Assembly (NCBI GenBank): GCA_007753915.1
Contig: CP036352.1
Location: 3,783,306 to 3,847,305, forward strand
Direction of reading: 5' to 3'
Origin: Phycisphaerae bacterium RAS2
GTDB taxonomy: Bacteria; Planctomycetota; Phycisphaerae; UBA1845; UTPLA1
Length of the DNA stretch: 64,000 nucleotides
Part shown: piece by piece, positions 33,926 through 43,580 of the stretch
Position numbering within the stretch: the stretch's first letter is position 1
How the letters are laid out: every line of letters starts with the position of its first letter
Position numbers and translations under genes: made by a program
The notes under the pieces: model-generated
The model's database searches: none
Seen by the model: the letters and a program-made list of their open reading frames with translations, nothing else
Told to the model about the DNA's origin: nothing

Positions 33926-36799
33926 ATGCCTGGTGATCGTCCTGCCGCGCACGGCGACGGAGACAATTCCCTTGCATCGGGCGCTGCCGACCTCATCCGC
34001 ATCCGCGGCGCTCGCACCCACAACCTTCGCAATCTCTCGCTCGACATTCCGCGCGATCGGCTGATTGTCGTCACCGGCCTGTCCGGCTCCGGCAAGAGCT
34101 CGCTCGCATTCGACACGATCTACGCCGAGGGGCAGCGCCGATACGTCGAAAGCCTTTCCACGTACGCACGCCAGGTACTAGGCCCGTCGCTGCGGCCCGA
34201 TGTCGATGTCATCGAAGGCCTGCCGCCGACCATCGCCATCGCCCAGCAGGCCGGTCGATCCGGCCCGCGCTCCACCGTCGCCACGATCACCGACATTCAC
34301 GACTTCCTGCGACTGCTCCTTGCGCGGGTCGGCGAGCCGCACTGCCCCGGCTGCGGCAAACCCATCACGCGCCACACGCTCACGCAGATTGTTGATGTCG
34401 TCATGGCGACACCGCCCGGCTCGCGCCTGCTGATCCTCGCGCCCCTCATCCGCGCGGCGAAGGGCACGCACGCCGACGCGCTCGCGCGCATCAGCAAACA
34501 GGGCTTCGTCCGCGTGCGCATCGACGGCCACCAGCACGAAGCTGCTGCTGCTCCCCCGCTCGACAAGGACAAACCGCACGACATCGACGTCATCGTGGAC
34601 CGCCTCGTCATGCGCGACGACCTGCGCGCCCGGTTGACCGAATCCATCGAGACGGCCCTGCGCCTGGCCGACGGCCTCGTCATCGCGTCGCGCGAAGTCG
34701 ACGGCGACTGGGCCGACGCGCGCTTTTGCACCCGATACAGTTGCCCCGATTGCAACATCGCCCTGCCCGAGATGGAGCCGCGGCTTTTCTCGTACAACTC
34801 TCCCCACGGCGCGTGCAACACCTGCGACGGCCTCGGCGAGGAATACTCCTTCGATCCGCAGTTGATCGTCCCCGATCCGAAATTGCCGCTCGACGCCGGT
34901 GCAATCGCTCCCTGGCGGCGCGGCGACGCACTCTCACGCCCGATGGCCCGGCTGCTCGAACAATTTTGCCGCGCATTCAAGGTCTCGCCGTCCACGCCCT
35001 TTCGCAGCTTGCCCGCGAAGGTCAAGGACATACTTCTTCATGGCGCCGCGCCCGACGCAAGCAACGGACCCGCATTCGAGGGGGCCATTCCCAACCTGCA
35101 ACGCCGCTGGAAAGAATCTCAAAGCGACGCCTTGCGCGTGCGACTCTCCCAGTTCATGTCGCGCCGACCCTGCCCTGCCTGCCGCGGCGCGCGACTGCGG
35201 CCCGAGGCCCTCGCCGTAAAACTCGCCGGCAAGTCCATCGATGACCTCGCGCATTTGAGCATCGACGCCGCCGCCGGATTCTTTCACGCCTTCGCTCCCG
35301 CTGGCGACTTGCAACCCATCGCCGAACCGATCGTGCGCGAGATTCGTCAGCGCCTGCGATTCATGATCGACGTCGGCATCGGCTACCTCACCCTCGCGCG
35401 AACGGCCGACACGCTCTCCAATGGCGAGGCCCAGCGCATCCGCCTCGCCACGCAGATCGGCTCCGGTCTCGTCGGCGTCTGCTACGTGCTTGACGAGCCG
35501 ACCATTGGCCTCCATCCACGCGATACGGCTCGGCTCATCGATACGCTGCGCCGGCTGAAATCGCAGGGCAACACGCTCTTCGTCGTCGAGCACGATCCAG
35601 ACGTCATCGCGGCCGGCGAATGGTTCATCGACCTCGGCCCCGGCGCGGGCGCGCACGGCGGACGCCTGCTCGCTAACGGCCCGCGCGATGCGCTGCTGGC
35701 CTCGACGGAGTCGGTGACAGCCGCGTACCTGCGAGGCGCGGCAACCGTTGCCGAAGCCTCCGGTCGCGCTGTGCGCGAACCCGATTCGCGCCGCGCACTA
35801 ACTGTGCAAGGCGCCGCGGAGAACAACCTGCAGCGCATCGACGTGACCTTCCCGCTCGGCCTGTTTTGCTGCGTCACCGGTGTGTCCGGCTCGGGCAAAT
35901 CCACGCTCGTGAATCAGATCCTGTTGCCCGCCCTGAAGAAGCACCTGGGCCTTTCACACGACCGCCCCGGCGCGCACCGCGCGGTCGCCGGGCTGGCCCA
36001 CGTCGACAAGGTGATTGAAATCGATCAATCCTCGGTCGGCCGCAGCCCGCGCAGCAACCCGGCCACCTACTGCGGTGTGTTCGGCGCAATGCGCGAGCTT
36101 CTCGCCAAGACGCGCGAAGCCCGCACGCGCGGGTATGATGCCGCTCGCTTCTCGTTCAACGCGCGCGGCGGCCGGTGCGAGGCGTGCCGCGGCTACGGCA
36201 CCCGCCGCGTCGAGATGCACTTCCTGCCCGACCTGTTCGTGCAATGCGGCGATTGCGGCGGCACGCGCTACAGCCGCGAAACGCTGGAAATTCGGTATCG
36301 CGGAAAATCGATTGCCGACGTGCTGAACCTCCGAACGGAGGAAGCGCTCGCGTTCTTCGAGAACGTGCCCGCGATCAGGCAAACCCTCGCCGCCGTCGTC
36401 GATGTCGGTCTGGGTTACCTCACGCTCGGCCAGCCGGCGCACATGCTCTCCGGCGGGGAGGCCCAGCGCCTGAAGCTCGCCGCCGAACTCGCACGATCCC
36501 CCATCGGTCACACACTCTACGTTCTCGATGAACCGACCAGTGGGCTGCACTTCGCCGACATCCGCCGCCTGCTCGACGTGTTGCACCGCCTGATCGATGC
36601 AGGCCACTCCGTCATCGCCATCGAGCACAATTTAGACGTCATTCGACAGGCCGACTGGATCATCGACCTCGGCCCCGAAGGGGGCGAAGCGGGTGGTCGG
36701 CTCGTCGCCGAAGGCACGCCCATGCAGCTTGCCACGATGGAGACGCACACGGGGAAACATCTGCGGAGCGCAATGAAGAATAAAGAATTGAGAATGTAG
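33926..36799 (+). CDS. uvrA: Excinuclease ABC subunit A
   Basis: DNA damage-recognition ATPase of nucleotide excision repair, about 957 aa, full length. First ATPase: Walker [15 protein letters not shown], zinc cysteines ([28 protein letters not shown] with CNTCDG), signature [17 protein letters not shown], Walker [16 protein letters not shown]. Second ATPase: [13 protein letters not shown], zinc module CEACRGYG...[22 protein letters not shown] and [14 protein letters not shown]. Both halves are intact. The start could be ATG 33926 or TTG 33905, since the conserved part begins at [15 protein letters not shown]. The last residues (MKNKELRM) are encoded by a GAAT/GAATTGAGAATG word repeat that runs on past the stop. 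Confidence 0.96.
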   Translation: MPGDRPAAHGDGDNSLASGAADLIRIRGARTHNLRNLSLDIPRDRLIVVTGLSGSGKSSLAFDTIYAEGQRRYVESLSTYARQVLGPSLRPDVDVIEGLPPTIAIAQQAGRSGPRSTVATITDIHDFLRLLLARVGEPHCPGCGKPITRHTLTQIVDVVMATPPGSRLLILAPLIRAAKGTHADALARISKQGFVRVRIDGHQHEAAAAPPLDKDKPHDIDVIVDRLVMRDDLRARLTESIETALRLADGLVIASREVDGDWADARFCTRYSCPDCNIALPEMEPRLFSYNSPHGACNTCDGLGEEYSFDPQLIVPDPKLPLDAGAIAPWRRGDALSRPMARLLEQFCRAFKVSPSTPFRSLPAKVKDILLHGAAPDASNGPAFEGAIPNLQRRWKESQSDALRVRLSQFMSRRPCPACRGARLRPEALAVKLAGKSIDDLAHLSIDAAAGFFHAFAPAGDLQPIAEPIVREIRQRLRFMIDVGIGYLTLARTADTLSNGEAQRIRLATQIGSGLVGVCYVLDEPTIGLHPRDTARLIDTLRRLKSQGNTLFVVEHDPDVIAAGEWFIDLGPGAGAHGGRLLANGPRDALLASTESVTAAYLRGAATVAEASGRAVREPDSRRALTVQGAAENNLQRIDVTFPLGLFCCVTGVSGSGKSTLVNQILLPALKKHLGLSHDRPGAHRAVAGLAHVDKVIEIDQSSVGRSPRSNPATYCGVFGAMRELLAKTREARTRGYDAARFSFNARGGRCEACRGYGTRRVEMHFLPDLFVQCGDCGGTRYSRETLEIRYRGKSIADVLNLRTEEALAFFENVPAIRQTLAAVVDVGLGYLTLGQPAHMLSGGEAQRLKLAAELARSPIGHTLYVLDEPTSGLHFADIRRLLDVLHRLIDAGHSVIAIEHNLDVIRQADWIIDLGPEGGEAGGRLVAEGTPMQLATMETHTGKHLRSAMKNKELRM

Positions 36800-36804
36800 A
36801 ATGA
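36772..36804. repeat. AGAAT-type word repeat at the uvrA end
   Basis: AATGAAGAATAAAGAATTGA followed by GAATGTAGAATGAG, a degenerate 6-9 base tandem word. Comparable strings occur at 20338-20370 and 47714-47750, each time directly at the 3' end of a gene. Confidence 0.6.
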
Positions 36805-36921
36805 GTACCTCGCTCTTCATGGACACGCTCCACCGCCCGGCATGAAGGATCGCCGACCGGCGCGCGGGGCCGGGGACGGCGGCGGCCCGTCCGCGGGCTT
36901 GGATTCGTCGCGGCGATTCTG

Positions 36922-36927
36922 TATAAT
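36922..36927 (+). promoter_or_regulatory. TATAAT -10 box upstream of rhomboid gene
   Basis: Perfect TATAAT 65 bases before the ATG at 36993. Its position favours that ATG over the upstream in-frame Met at 36927. Confidence 0.5.
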
Positions 36928-36992
36928 TGCGATTTCTGCTTGCCGCGATCCTGCGGCGGATTGCCGGGCCGGTTGATTTCTCGGGGCCTCCC

Positions 36993-38759
36993 ATGGCGCT
37001 GAAGGTCAAGTGCAAATGCGGGACGATGCTCAAGGTGCCGTCCGCCATGGCGGACAAACGCATCACCTGCCCCGGCTGCCAAAAGGGATTCATCCTCCCG
37101 GCCGCGAAGTTCGCGGCGATGGGCGGCGCGGCCAAACCTTCCGCCGCACCGACTCGTGCCGCGACTGCGTCACCCGCTTCTTCGCAGATCGCGCCCGCGC
37201 CGGTCACACATGCCGCATCGCCGCCCGCCGATTCTCCGGAATCCTCGCGTTTGGCACTCGGCGCAGGCACCGAACCAACCGAACTCGACCTCACGCCGTC
37301 CAATCTCGACTCGGAGTTGGTCCCGTCAAGCGCCGACCTCTTGAGCGACCTCGCATTAAGCGAGTCCAATGCCGTAGCAGAGTTGAGCCTCGCTGAACCC
37401 GCGCCGGTATTGCGCAACGACCCGCTGGCGGAGATGCCGTCCGGCCCTGAAAAGACTTGCCGTTCGTGTGGAAAATCTTACCCGAATAAGGCCAAGATTT
37501 GTGTCCCGTGCGGAATTGACCTGAAGACCGGTCGCAGCCTCTTGACGGCCGAGGACAGCCATATCGACTCGGCCTATATCGCCGCAGAAAAGACGATCAA
37601 CATCATCAGTTGGATTTTCTGGCTGGGTCTTTACCCGATCGCTTCGGAAGCCTTTGGCACTAAGAAGCCGCAACTGATCCGAGGCGTTGCGATCTTTACG
37701 ATTCTGACTTCGTTCTGGTTCTTTGTTTGTGAATGGACAGATTCACCAAAGATGCATTCCCTCAAGAACGCGATGCTTTGGTCCGGCAACGCACAGCCCG
37801 ACCCCAACCAGATTCTCGCGCTCTACGCCACGACCAGCTTCGGTAACAGCGAAGCCTTCTTCGACAAGCTCGATCGATTCGAAGAGGAAGACGAAGAAGC
37901 GTATGACGAGGATGAAGTAGAAGACGATGAAGCGGACAGTGATTCAGGAGAATCCGATCATGAATCGGCGGCGGACGACGAATCGGCGGAACTCGATTCC
38001 GAAGAGTCGGATGAAGAGCCAGGTCTCAATTCAGCATCCTCCGCAGCTGCAAAATCACTGAAAAGCTCAAAGAGCAAGGACGCAAATCGGGAAATGCCCC
38101 CGGAGATGAAGCCGCCCGCAATGTCCTTTGAAGATGCCGTCTTCGCGGCGCACAACGCGCTGCCGGAATCCGAACGCTGCATTGGACAGTTTCATTGGTG
38201 GCAAACGATCACAAACGCATTCTTCCATGCCGATCTTCTCCATCTGGCATCCAACCTTCTGTTCTTGCTCGTGTTTGGTTGCCGCGTCAATGCGTTGATC
38301 GGCACAGCCAAGAGCGCCATTGTTTATCCCATCCTTGCCGTGGCGGGGTCAGTCGCCCACATGATTTCGGCCTCGGACCAGCCCCCCCATCCTTTGCTGG
38401 GCGCGTCCGGCGCAATCATGGGGCTTTCCGGGATGTATCTCGTGTTTTTCCCAGTGCACAAGGTCCACGTTGCTGCATGGGTACGACTTGGTCTGATGTT
38501 TGGATTCCGATTGAAGTATCAAATCTATGAGCGCCGCGGATTCTGGGTAGTCCTCTTCTATATCGCGTTTGATGTCTTCTACACGGTCTTTCGCATCGAA
38601 GACAACGTCGCCCACTGGGCTCACCTGGGTGGATTCATCTGCGGAATGGTTGTCGCGCTGATCCTGTTAATCACTCGGCAGGTCAACGCGCGCGGCGGTG
38701 ATATCTTCTCTGTCATGCTCGGGCAACGAGCATGGGCGCTTATCGGGAAGCCCAGATAG
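36993..38759 (+). CDS. Rhomboid-family intramembrane protease with N-terminal zinc ribbons
   Basis: Membrane protease of 588 aa. Residues 1-37 form a zinc ribbon (CKCGTMLKVP...CPGCQKGF), then an Ala/Pro/Ser-rich linker, and a second ribbon CRSCGKSYPNKAKICVPCGID near residue 155. Hydrophobic segments follow. The rhomboid core has HADLLHLASNLLFLLVFG, the catalytic Ser in LLGASGAIMGLSGMYLVFFP and the catalytic His in AHLGGFICGMVVAL. Between the first membrane segments lies an acidic low-complexity loop (EEEDEEAYDEDEVEDDEADS and more, ~50 residues) not found in typical rhomboids. Substrates are unknown; bacterial rhomboids cut membrane-spanning proteins within the bilayer. Confidence 0.88.
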   Translation: MALKVKCKCGTMLKVPSAMADKRITCPGCQKGFILPAAKFAAMGGAAKPSAAPTRAATASPASSQIAPAPVTHAASPPADSPESSRLALGAGTEPTELDLTPSNLDSELVPSSADLLSDLALSESNAVAELSLAEPAPVLRNDPLAEMPSGPEKTCRSCGKSYPNKAKICVPCGIDLKTGRSLLTAEDSHIDSAYIAAEKTINIISWIFWLGLYPIASEAFGTKKPQLIRGVAIFTILTSFWFFVCEWTDSPKMHSLKNAMLWSGNAQPDPNQILALYATTSFGNSEAFFDKLDRFEEEDEEAYDEDEVEDDEADSDSGESDHESAADDESAELDSEESDEEPGLNSASSAAAKSLKSSKSKDANREMPPEMKPPAMSFEDAVFAAHNALPESERCIGQFHWWQTITNAFFHADLLHLASNLLFLLVFGCRVNALIGTAKSAIVYPILAVAGSVAHMISASDQPPHPLLGASGAIMGLSGMYLVFFPVHKVHVAAWVRLGLMFGFRLKYQIYERRGFWVVLFYIAFDVFYTVFRIEDNVAHWAHLGGFICGMVVALILLITRQVNARGGDIFSVMLGQRAWALIGKPR

Positions 38760-38830
38760 AAGGCCCGCTTAAGCTGTCGCTCGCCTACACCGTTTCTGGC
38801 TCCCATCCTGCCGAGCCGCCGTTTCTCCGA

Positions 38831-38836
38831 TATAAT
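38831..38836 (+). promoter_or_regulatory. TATAAT -10 box upstream of MFS gene
   Basis: Perfect TATAAT 13 bases before the first in-frame ATG (38850) and 76 before the alternative ATG (38913). Confidence 0.45.
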
Positions 38837-38849
38837 CCCCGCTCGCGGG

Positions 38850-40406
38850 ATGGATCCCGCCGCACTCGGAAAGACCCACGTGGATTTGATCGGCGCTCGC
38901 GGCGTTCCTTTCATGGCGCGCCGGGCTTACACCATCGAAGTCAGGCACTTCCTGTTCTGGGGGCTGTTCGCCGGGCTGGTTGAGGGAACCGTCTCCGCCG
39001 TCGTCGTCGCCAAGACCTTCGGCGGCAGCAACTTCCTCATCACCGTTGTCCAGGCCACCCCCGCCTTCGCCAACCTTGTGAGCCTCTACTGGGGCGCGCT
39101 CATCGTCGGTCGGCGAAAAATCCCCGCGTTCATCGCGCTCGCCTCCGCTAGCGTCGCCGTGGCCCTCTCCATCGCCGTCACCCCGCGCTCCGACCTGGGC
39201 GGATGGATCTTCGCTCTGCAGATCTGCCTCTCGCGCGTCTTCATGTCCGGCGTCGTCACCACGCGCGCCTCCCTCTGGAAAAGCAACTACCCGCGCTCCC
39301 ATCGCGGACGTATCACCGCCAACCTTCAGATCGTCCGCACCCTCATGAGCCTGCCCGTCATCCTCGGCGGCGGCCTGCTCTTCGACCTCGCCCCCGATGC
39401 CTACCACTGGTTCTACCCGACCATCGCCGTCATCGGCGCGTTCGGACTGCTCGTCCTGCGCGGCGAGCGCGTCCGCGGCGAGGAACGAACCATCTCCCAT
39501 CGAATCAACGGCGCCGCCAGGGAACCGATTGCGCAAGTCTCGGACCCGCTGCAGCCGGCAATCGAAGCCGAGGACGAGAAGAAACCCCTTGCCGACGACG
39601 GCGTCATCGAACCCTTTTCCCTTGTCGCGCTCGTCAGCCCCTGGCAAATCATCCACCGCATGAAGCAGGTCCTCCGCGCCGACCCGCGCTTCGCCCGCTA
39701 CTGCAAGGCCCAGATGTGCATCGGCACCGCCAACCTCATGGTCATGCCGGTCAATACAATCGTCTTAACCAAAGTCCTCAACCTCAACTACACCTTGAGC
39801 AACGGCCTGCTCGACTTCATCCCGCGCGTCGTCACCATCGCCATGCTCCCCGTCTGGGCGCGCCTCTTTGACCGCGTCGGCGTCCTGCGCTTTCGCATGT
39901 CCAACTCGCTCTGCTGGTGCGGCTCACTGCTCTTTTGCGGCCTCGGCGCGCTCTTCGCCCACCTCTCCATCGGACAGGCCGGCGCGCTCGCAACCGTCGC
40001 CATCGGCATTTACGTCCTGGGCCGGCTCTTTGAAGGATTCGCCCAGAGCGGCGGCGCCATCGCCTGGAACATCGGACACCTGCATTTCGCCGAAGACGAC
40101 AAGGCCGAGCTGTACATGGGCATTCACGTCTCCCTGACCGGTCTGCGCGGGCTGATCGCGCCCTTCCTCGGCGCGCTGCTCTACACCTACATAGGCTGGC
40201 TCGTCTTCATGGTGGGATTCGTCATCTCGCTGATTGGTTACTTTATCTTCGCCGGCCTGGCTCGCGAAGAAGCCGCCTTGTCATGCGATTCGCCACAGCG
40301 CGATGAGACCGCTGCGCCCGAAGTACCATCGAACGGCGACCCCGCCCCCCGCGCTACCCGCCCGTCGCGCCCGCTTCAAGATGCTTCGCGAGGAAATGCG
40401 TCATGA
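38850..40406 (+). CDS. Major facilitator superfamily transporter
   Basis: Polytopic inner-membrane transporter of 518 aa with about twelve hydrophobic segments in two halves, for example FLFWGLFAGLVEGTVSAVVV, FIALASASVAVALSIAV, SLPVILGGGLLFDLA, and in the second half LLFCGLGALFAHLS, LATVAIGIYVLGRLFEGFAQ, GLIAPFLGALLYTYIGWLVF. A long cytoplasmic loop (~residues 205-265, ERVRGEERTISHRIN...) separates the halves. The substrate cannot be assigned. A later ATG at 38913 (MARRAYTIEV) is an equally possible start. The 3' end overlaps the convergent esterase gene by 53 bases. Confidence 0.82.
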   Translation: MDPAALGKTHVDLIGARGVPFMARRAYTIEVRHFLFWGLFAGLVEGTVSAVVVAKTFGGSNFLITVVQATPAFANLVSLYWGALIVGRRKIPAFIALASASVAVALSIAVTPRSDLGGWIFALQICLSRVFMSGVVTTRASLWKSNYPRSHRGRITANLQIVRTLMSLPVILGGGLLFDLAPDAYHWFYPTIAVIGAFGLLVLRGERVRGEERTISHRINGAAREPIAQVSDPLQPAIEAEDEKKPLADDGVIEPFSLVALVSPWQIIHRMKQVLRADPRFARYCKAQMCIGTANLMVMPVNTIVLTKVLNLNYTLSNGLLDFIPRVVTIAMLPVWARLFDRVGVLRFRMSNSLCWCGSLLFCGLGALFAHLSIGQAGALATVAIGIYVLGRLFEGFAQSGGAIAWNIGHLHFAEDDKAELYMGIHVSLTGLRGLIAPFLGALLYTYIGWLVFMVGFVISLIGYFIFAGLAREEAALSCDSPQRDETAAPEVPSNGDPAPRATRPSRPLQDASRGNAS

Positions 40407-41301
40407 TCGGCCACGCCCGCAGCGACGGCTGACCGCCGAACGGCAAACACCACGCGTGGCGAAAACTCGGCAGCTTCGCCACCGTGCACGAGACGCCCGC
40501 TCCCTCACACGCTTCGGCAAACTTCGTCGCCTGCTCGAACGGCACCACCTCATCCTGATCGCCGTGCAGAATCAGAATCGGCGGCGCGCCGGCGTGAACG
40601 TGCGAGATCGGTGACGCCTCGACATACCGCGCGGCGACCTTCTCCGGCGGCCCGCCGAGATACGCCTCGCCCAATCGGCGAATCATCCAATTCGACGACT
40701 TGTAAATCGACGTGATATCCGTCGGCCCGGCGATGCTCACGATGCAGCGTACATCAGCGGACTCCCCTGCGTACGCCTCGTCTTTGAACGATTCGGACTT
40801 CCCCGCCAGTCCGGCGACCAGCGCGAGCTGCGCCCCCGCCGAGAAGCCGCCGACGCCGACGCGCTGCGGATCAATCCCATATTGCGCCCGGCTGAAGCGC
40901 AAGAATCGAATCGCCGCCAGCGCATCCAGCACCGGAGCGGGATGCTCGCCGCCGTCGTTCGACAGGCGATACTGCGCCGTCGCCGCCGTGTACCCCATCG
41001 ACGCGAGGTGCTTCACCATCGGCCGCAGATCGCGCCGATCGCCGTACATCCACCCGCCGCCGTGAAACAGCACGATCGCCGGCCGCGGCATCGGTCCACC
41101 GACGGGCGTGTAAATGTCCATCATCAACTTGCGCTCGCCGCGCGAGACGTACGGAATCGATTCGTACGCGCGAACGTCATAAAGCCCCACCGGCGGGGCA
41201 TTGCAGCCGGCGGCGAAGAACGCGCTGACGCAAGAGATGAGAATGACAAGACCGACGTAACGATTTGAACGCGAACGACCGGATTCACGGTTGGAATTCA
41301 T
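40354..41301 (-). CDS. Lipoprotein alpha/beta-hydrolase (esterase)
   Basis: Esterase of 315 aa with an N-terminal lipoprotein signal (LVILISCVSAFFAAGC, lipobox AAGC). The hydrolase has the oxyanion loop VLFHGGGWMYGDRRDL, nucleophile elbow GVGGFSAGAQLALVAGL, acid in LHGDQDEVVPFEQA and His in FRHAWCLPFGG. It belongs to the carboxylesterase/acetyl-xylan-esterase-like group also seen at 12524-13708, but has no dockerin tail and is probably membrane-tethered on the periplasmic side. The substrate is unknown. Confidence 0.87.
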   Translation of the reverse strand: MNSNRESGRSRSNRYVGLVILISCVSAFFAAGCNAPPVGLYDVRAYESIPYVSRGERKLMMDIYTPVGGPMPRPAIVLFHGGGWMYGDRRDLRPMVKHLASMGYTAATAQYRLSNDGGEHPAPVLDALAAIRFLRFSRAQYGIDPQRVGVGGFSAGAQLALVAGLAGKSESFKDEAYAGESADVRCIVSIAGPTDITSIYKSSNWMIRRLGEAYLGGPPEKVAARYVEASPISHVHAGAPPILILHGDQDEVVPFEQATKFAEACEGAGVSCTVAKLPSFRHAWCLPFGGQPSLRAWPIMTHFLAKHLEAGATGG

Positions 41302-41365
41302 GACGCCATGATCATGCGCCGGAGCAGTATGTCAACGCCGCACATTCCGCTGATCATTGGCTCAT

Positions 41366-42319
41366 TTAACCGGCGAGCTTGCTCGGCGATCCCGCGCCGC
41401 CACGCAACCGCCCCAGACAGTAATTCACCAGCACGCGCCACGGATTCGCCATGAACGGCCACATCAGCGCCGCGCTGCGAAGATGCTTCGCCGCCATCGG
41501 CAGGTCGCCGTTCTCCAGATAATGCATCCCCGTGCGCTCATGCACGCGCGCGACCGCCCGCCGCCGCAACCATCCCGACGGATCCAACGCGAGAAACAAC
41601 TCCGCGTAATCCGCGATCAACCGCTCCATCTCCGCGCCATGACTGCGCGGGTCGCGCCAATGCGCCGGTCCCGGTTGCTGACGAATCAGCGGCATGGGCA
41701 GAATTAACGCGCGATGCCTCCGCAGCAACTCAATTGCGATGCGCCGATCCTCGCACGCCCGCCCCGCCGCGAACCCGCCGACAGCCTCGATCGCCGACCG
41801 CCTCGCCAGCATCGACGAGCACAGCCCGGTGAACACATTGCGCACCAGCAGCTCGGACTGAATCCTCGCGGGATCGAGCGGCCCATCGTACGCCATCGTG
41901 ACAAATGTCTGTTCCTTCTCGCTCCAGACCCGCGCAGCCGTCACGCAGAAATCCGCGTCCGGGTTCTGACACAGCGCCGCGATCTGCGTTTCCAGTTTCT
42001 CCGGCTCCCACACGTCGTCGGCATCGAGAAATGCCAGCCATTCACCCCGCGCTCGCGCGATCCCCGTGTTTCGCGCGGCCGACGCGCCGCCGTTCGCCTG
42101 ACGAATCAACCGCACATGCTTGAAATACGGCGCGCAGGCCTCCGCCGTGCGATCCAATCCGTCCGCGTCCGGCGCACTGCCGTCGTCCACCACGATGATC
42201 TCATCGGGCGGCAGCGTTTGTGCCAGCACCGACTCAATCGCCGCCGGCAGCACCTCGGCCGAGTTGTACGAAGGAATGATGACAGAAACGGTCGAATCGT
42301 CGGAAACGCGCGCTTTCAT
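41366..42319 (-). CDS. Family 2 glycosyltransferase
   Basis: GT-A fold glycosyltransferase of 317 aa. The N-terminus VSVIIPSYNSAEVLPAAIES...DEIIVVDDGS binds the nucleotide sugar, and GEWLAFLDADDVWEPEKLE holds the metal-binding DxD-type motif. Acceptor specificity is unknown; surface polysaccharide or protein glycosylation is likely. There are no membrane segments, though the C-terminal ~90 residues are Arg-rich and helical. The ATG at 42319 has no clear ribosome binding site. The leader contains a strong U7 hairpin at 42367-42418, so transcription from the RNA gene upstream should not run into it. Confidence 0.87.
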   Translation of the reverse strand: MKARVSDDSTVSVIIPSYNSAEVLPAAIESVLAQTLPPDEIIVVDDGSAPDADGLDRTAEACAPYFKHVRLIRQANGGASAARNTGIARARGEWLAFLDADDVWEPEKLETQIAALCQNPDADFCVTAARVWSEKEQTFVTMAYDGPLDPARIQSELLVRNVFTGLCSSMLARRSAIEAVGGFAAGRACEDRRIAIELLRRHRALILPMPLIRQQPGPAHWRDPRSHGAEMERLIADYAELFLALDPSGWLRRRAVARVHERTGMHYLENGDLPMAAKHLRSAALMWPFMANPWRVLVNYCLGRLRGGAGSPSKLAG

Positions 42320-42366
42320 GGCAACTAGATATATCGGTCGGATCGCGCTGGAGGAGCGATGAGCGC

Positions 42367-42418
42367 AAAAAAAGGCGGCCTGCCCTCGTCAGATCCTTCC
42401 TAGACGGCAGACCGCGCC
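42367..42418 (-). terminator. Rho-independent terminator-like hairpin in the glycosyltransferase leader
   Basis: On the minus strand GGCGCGGUCUGCC (42418-42406) pairs with GGCAGGCCGCC (42384-42374) with a two-base bulge and one U-G pair, followed by seven U (42373-42367). It is the second terminator after the large RNA and lies 48 bases before the glycosyltransferase ATG, so it could also attenuate that gene. Confidence 0.7.
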
Positions 42419-42489
42419 AAAACAACCGAGATGTCACCGATGCCGCGACCGCCCCGGCCCGGCAGGCGTCGCGCAGCAGCGCGTAAAAC

Positions 42490-43545
42490 AAAAAAATGCC
42501 ACGGAAGAGGTTTCGATCGCTTCGCCCTTCGAAGTCTTCGCCATCGTCCGTCGTACCGATCCGGTCTCCCGAATCGGCCGTCCCCTCTTGGGCTTGGCTA
42601 TCCGTTCAGAGGTCTGACAATCCCGCCGCCATCGCCGTTATTGCTTCGGCGAGGCCGCTTCACCGTTGGCCATCAGGCCCGGCCTTGCGGCTCTCGGCGG
42701 GTTGCTTCGATGCGACTGATTTAACTCGTTCGCATCGACCCTCTCTTCGGATTTCGCCGCCCTCCAGGGTTTTACCCGGACGACGCTAGCCGCTGCTTCT
42801 CAGCAACGGCCCCTTCCATGGGCTTCCGCGCCCCTTTGGCACATGCGTTCGCAAGAGGTCCGGTCATCCGCGAGCGTTGCCTGCCCGCCACCGTCCGTCC
42901 GCAGGGTTTCTTGCCACCCTCTCGACGGTTTGCTCCCTCTCGCGCCTTGTCCGCCCTGTTGCAGGCCGACAGCGCCGATGGGGTTCGCCCTTCGGAGCTT
43001 TCTCCTCACCAAGGTTGACCGGCGTCTTCCGCCGATGCCGACCCGCTTGCCGTTCACCACAGGCCTCGCTTCGACAAACCAGAGATTTGCCGAAGCTCGG
43101 GCCTGTCGCCCGACTTCCGGGTGCTTCCTCGGGTGAGTCCCTCGCGGCCGCGACGAGTTTGACCCCGCCTTGCCGCCGGTTGCTCCCCTGGGTTTCAGCC
43201 CTCTCAAGGGTTTACTTCGCCTGCCTTGGCCGCCCATTCCGACGGCTCATCCTCTCACGCGCTTGTCGGCCCCCGCGATTACTCGCGAGCGGCTTACCGT
43301 GCGCCGCAGAGACTCAATCAGCAGACGACCTGCCAAGCCCGAAGGCCCGGCGCCCTTCACAGGGTTTCGCGCCGCATGCTCCCTGGCGTTTGGCTTCTGA
43401 TTCGCCGACCCGGGCTATGGGTTCACCTCGCGACGCCGCCGTGTGTCACCACCGGTTCGGTCGCCGCTCTGGAGGCCGACGAGAGCCGACTTGCGCCGTC
43501 AGGGAGTCTGGTAGGCGCCGATCGAATTCGCCACTCTTCCGTGGC
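42490..43545 (-). ncRNA. Large structured non-coding RNA (~1,056 nt), family not recognised
   Basis: A stretch with no credible protein gene that encodes a folded RNA on the minus strand. The 5' end GCCACGGAAGAG (43545-43534) pairs perfectly over 12 bp with CUCUUCCGUGGC (42509-42498), followed by U7 (42496-42490); inside it CGAUCG at 43524-43519 pairs with 42519-42514. Local hairpins: CCGAUUCGG-GAGA-CCGGAUCGG (42577-42556), GCCGUUGCU-GAGA-AGCAGCGGC (42810-42789), CCGGGCC-UUCG-GGCUUGG (43350-43333), CGCGA-GUAA-UCGCG (43287-43274) and an 8-bp stem (43092-43072). They carry G-U pairs that are possible only on this strand and GNRA/UUCG loops. A repeated AAACCC-loop-GGG module occurs about four times (for example CCCU-GUGA-AGGG). 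It lacks RNase P, tmRNA, SRP and rRNA signatures. Confidence 0.86.
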
Positions 43546-43552
43546 AGAAGTG

Positions 43553-43580
43553 AATGTACAATGGGATTCGCGCGGGTCAA
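43553..43580 (-). promoter_or_regulatory. Promoter of the large RNA
   Basis: Minus-strand TTGACC (43580-43575, five of six to the -35 consensus), a 16-base spacer, and TACATT (43558-43553, four of six to the -10). The first base of the 12-bp closing helix (G at 43545) lies 8 bases after the -10, where transcription would begin. Confidence 0.72.

Noticed and set aside
42490-43545. RNase P RNA as identity of the large RNA
   Set aside because: The nearly universal GAGGAAAGUCC and ACAGAA...GGCUUAC elements are absent on both strands, and the transcript is more than twice the usual length, although rnpA is nearby.
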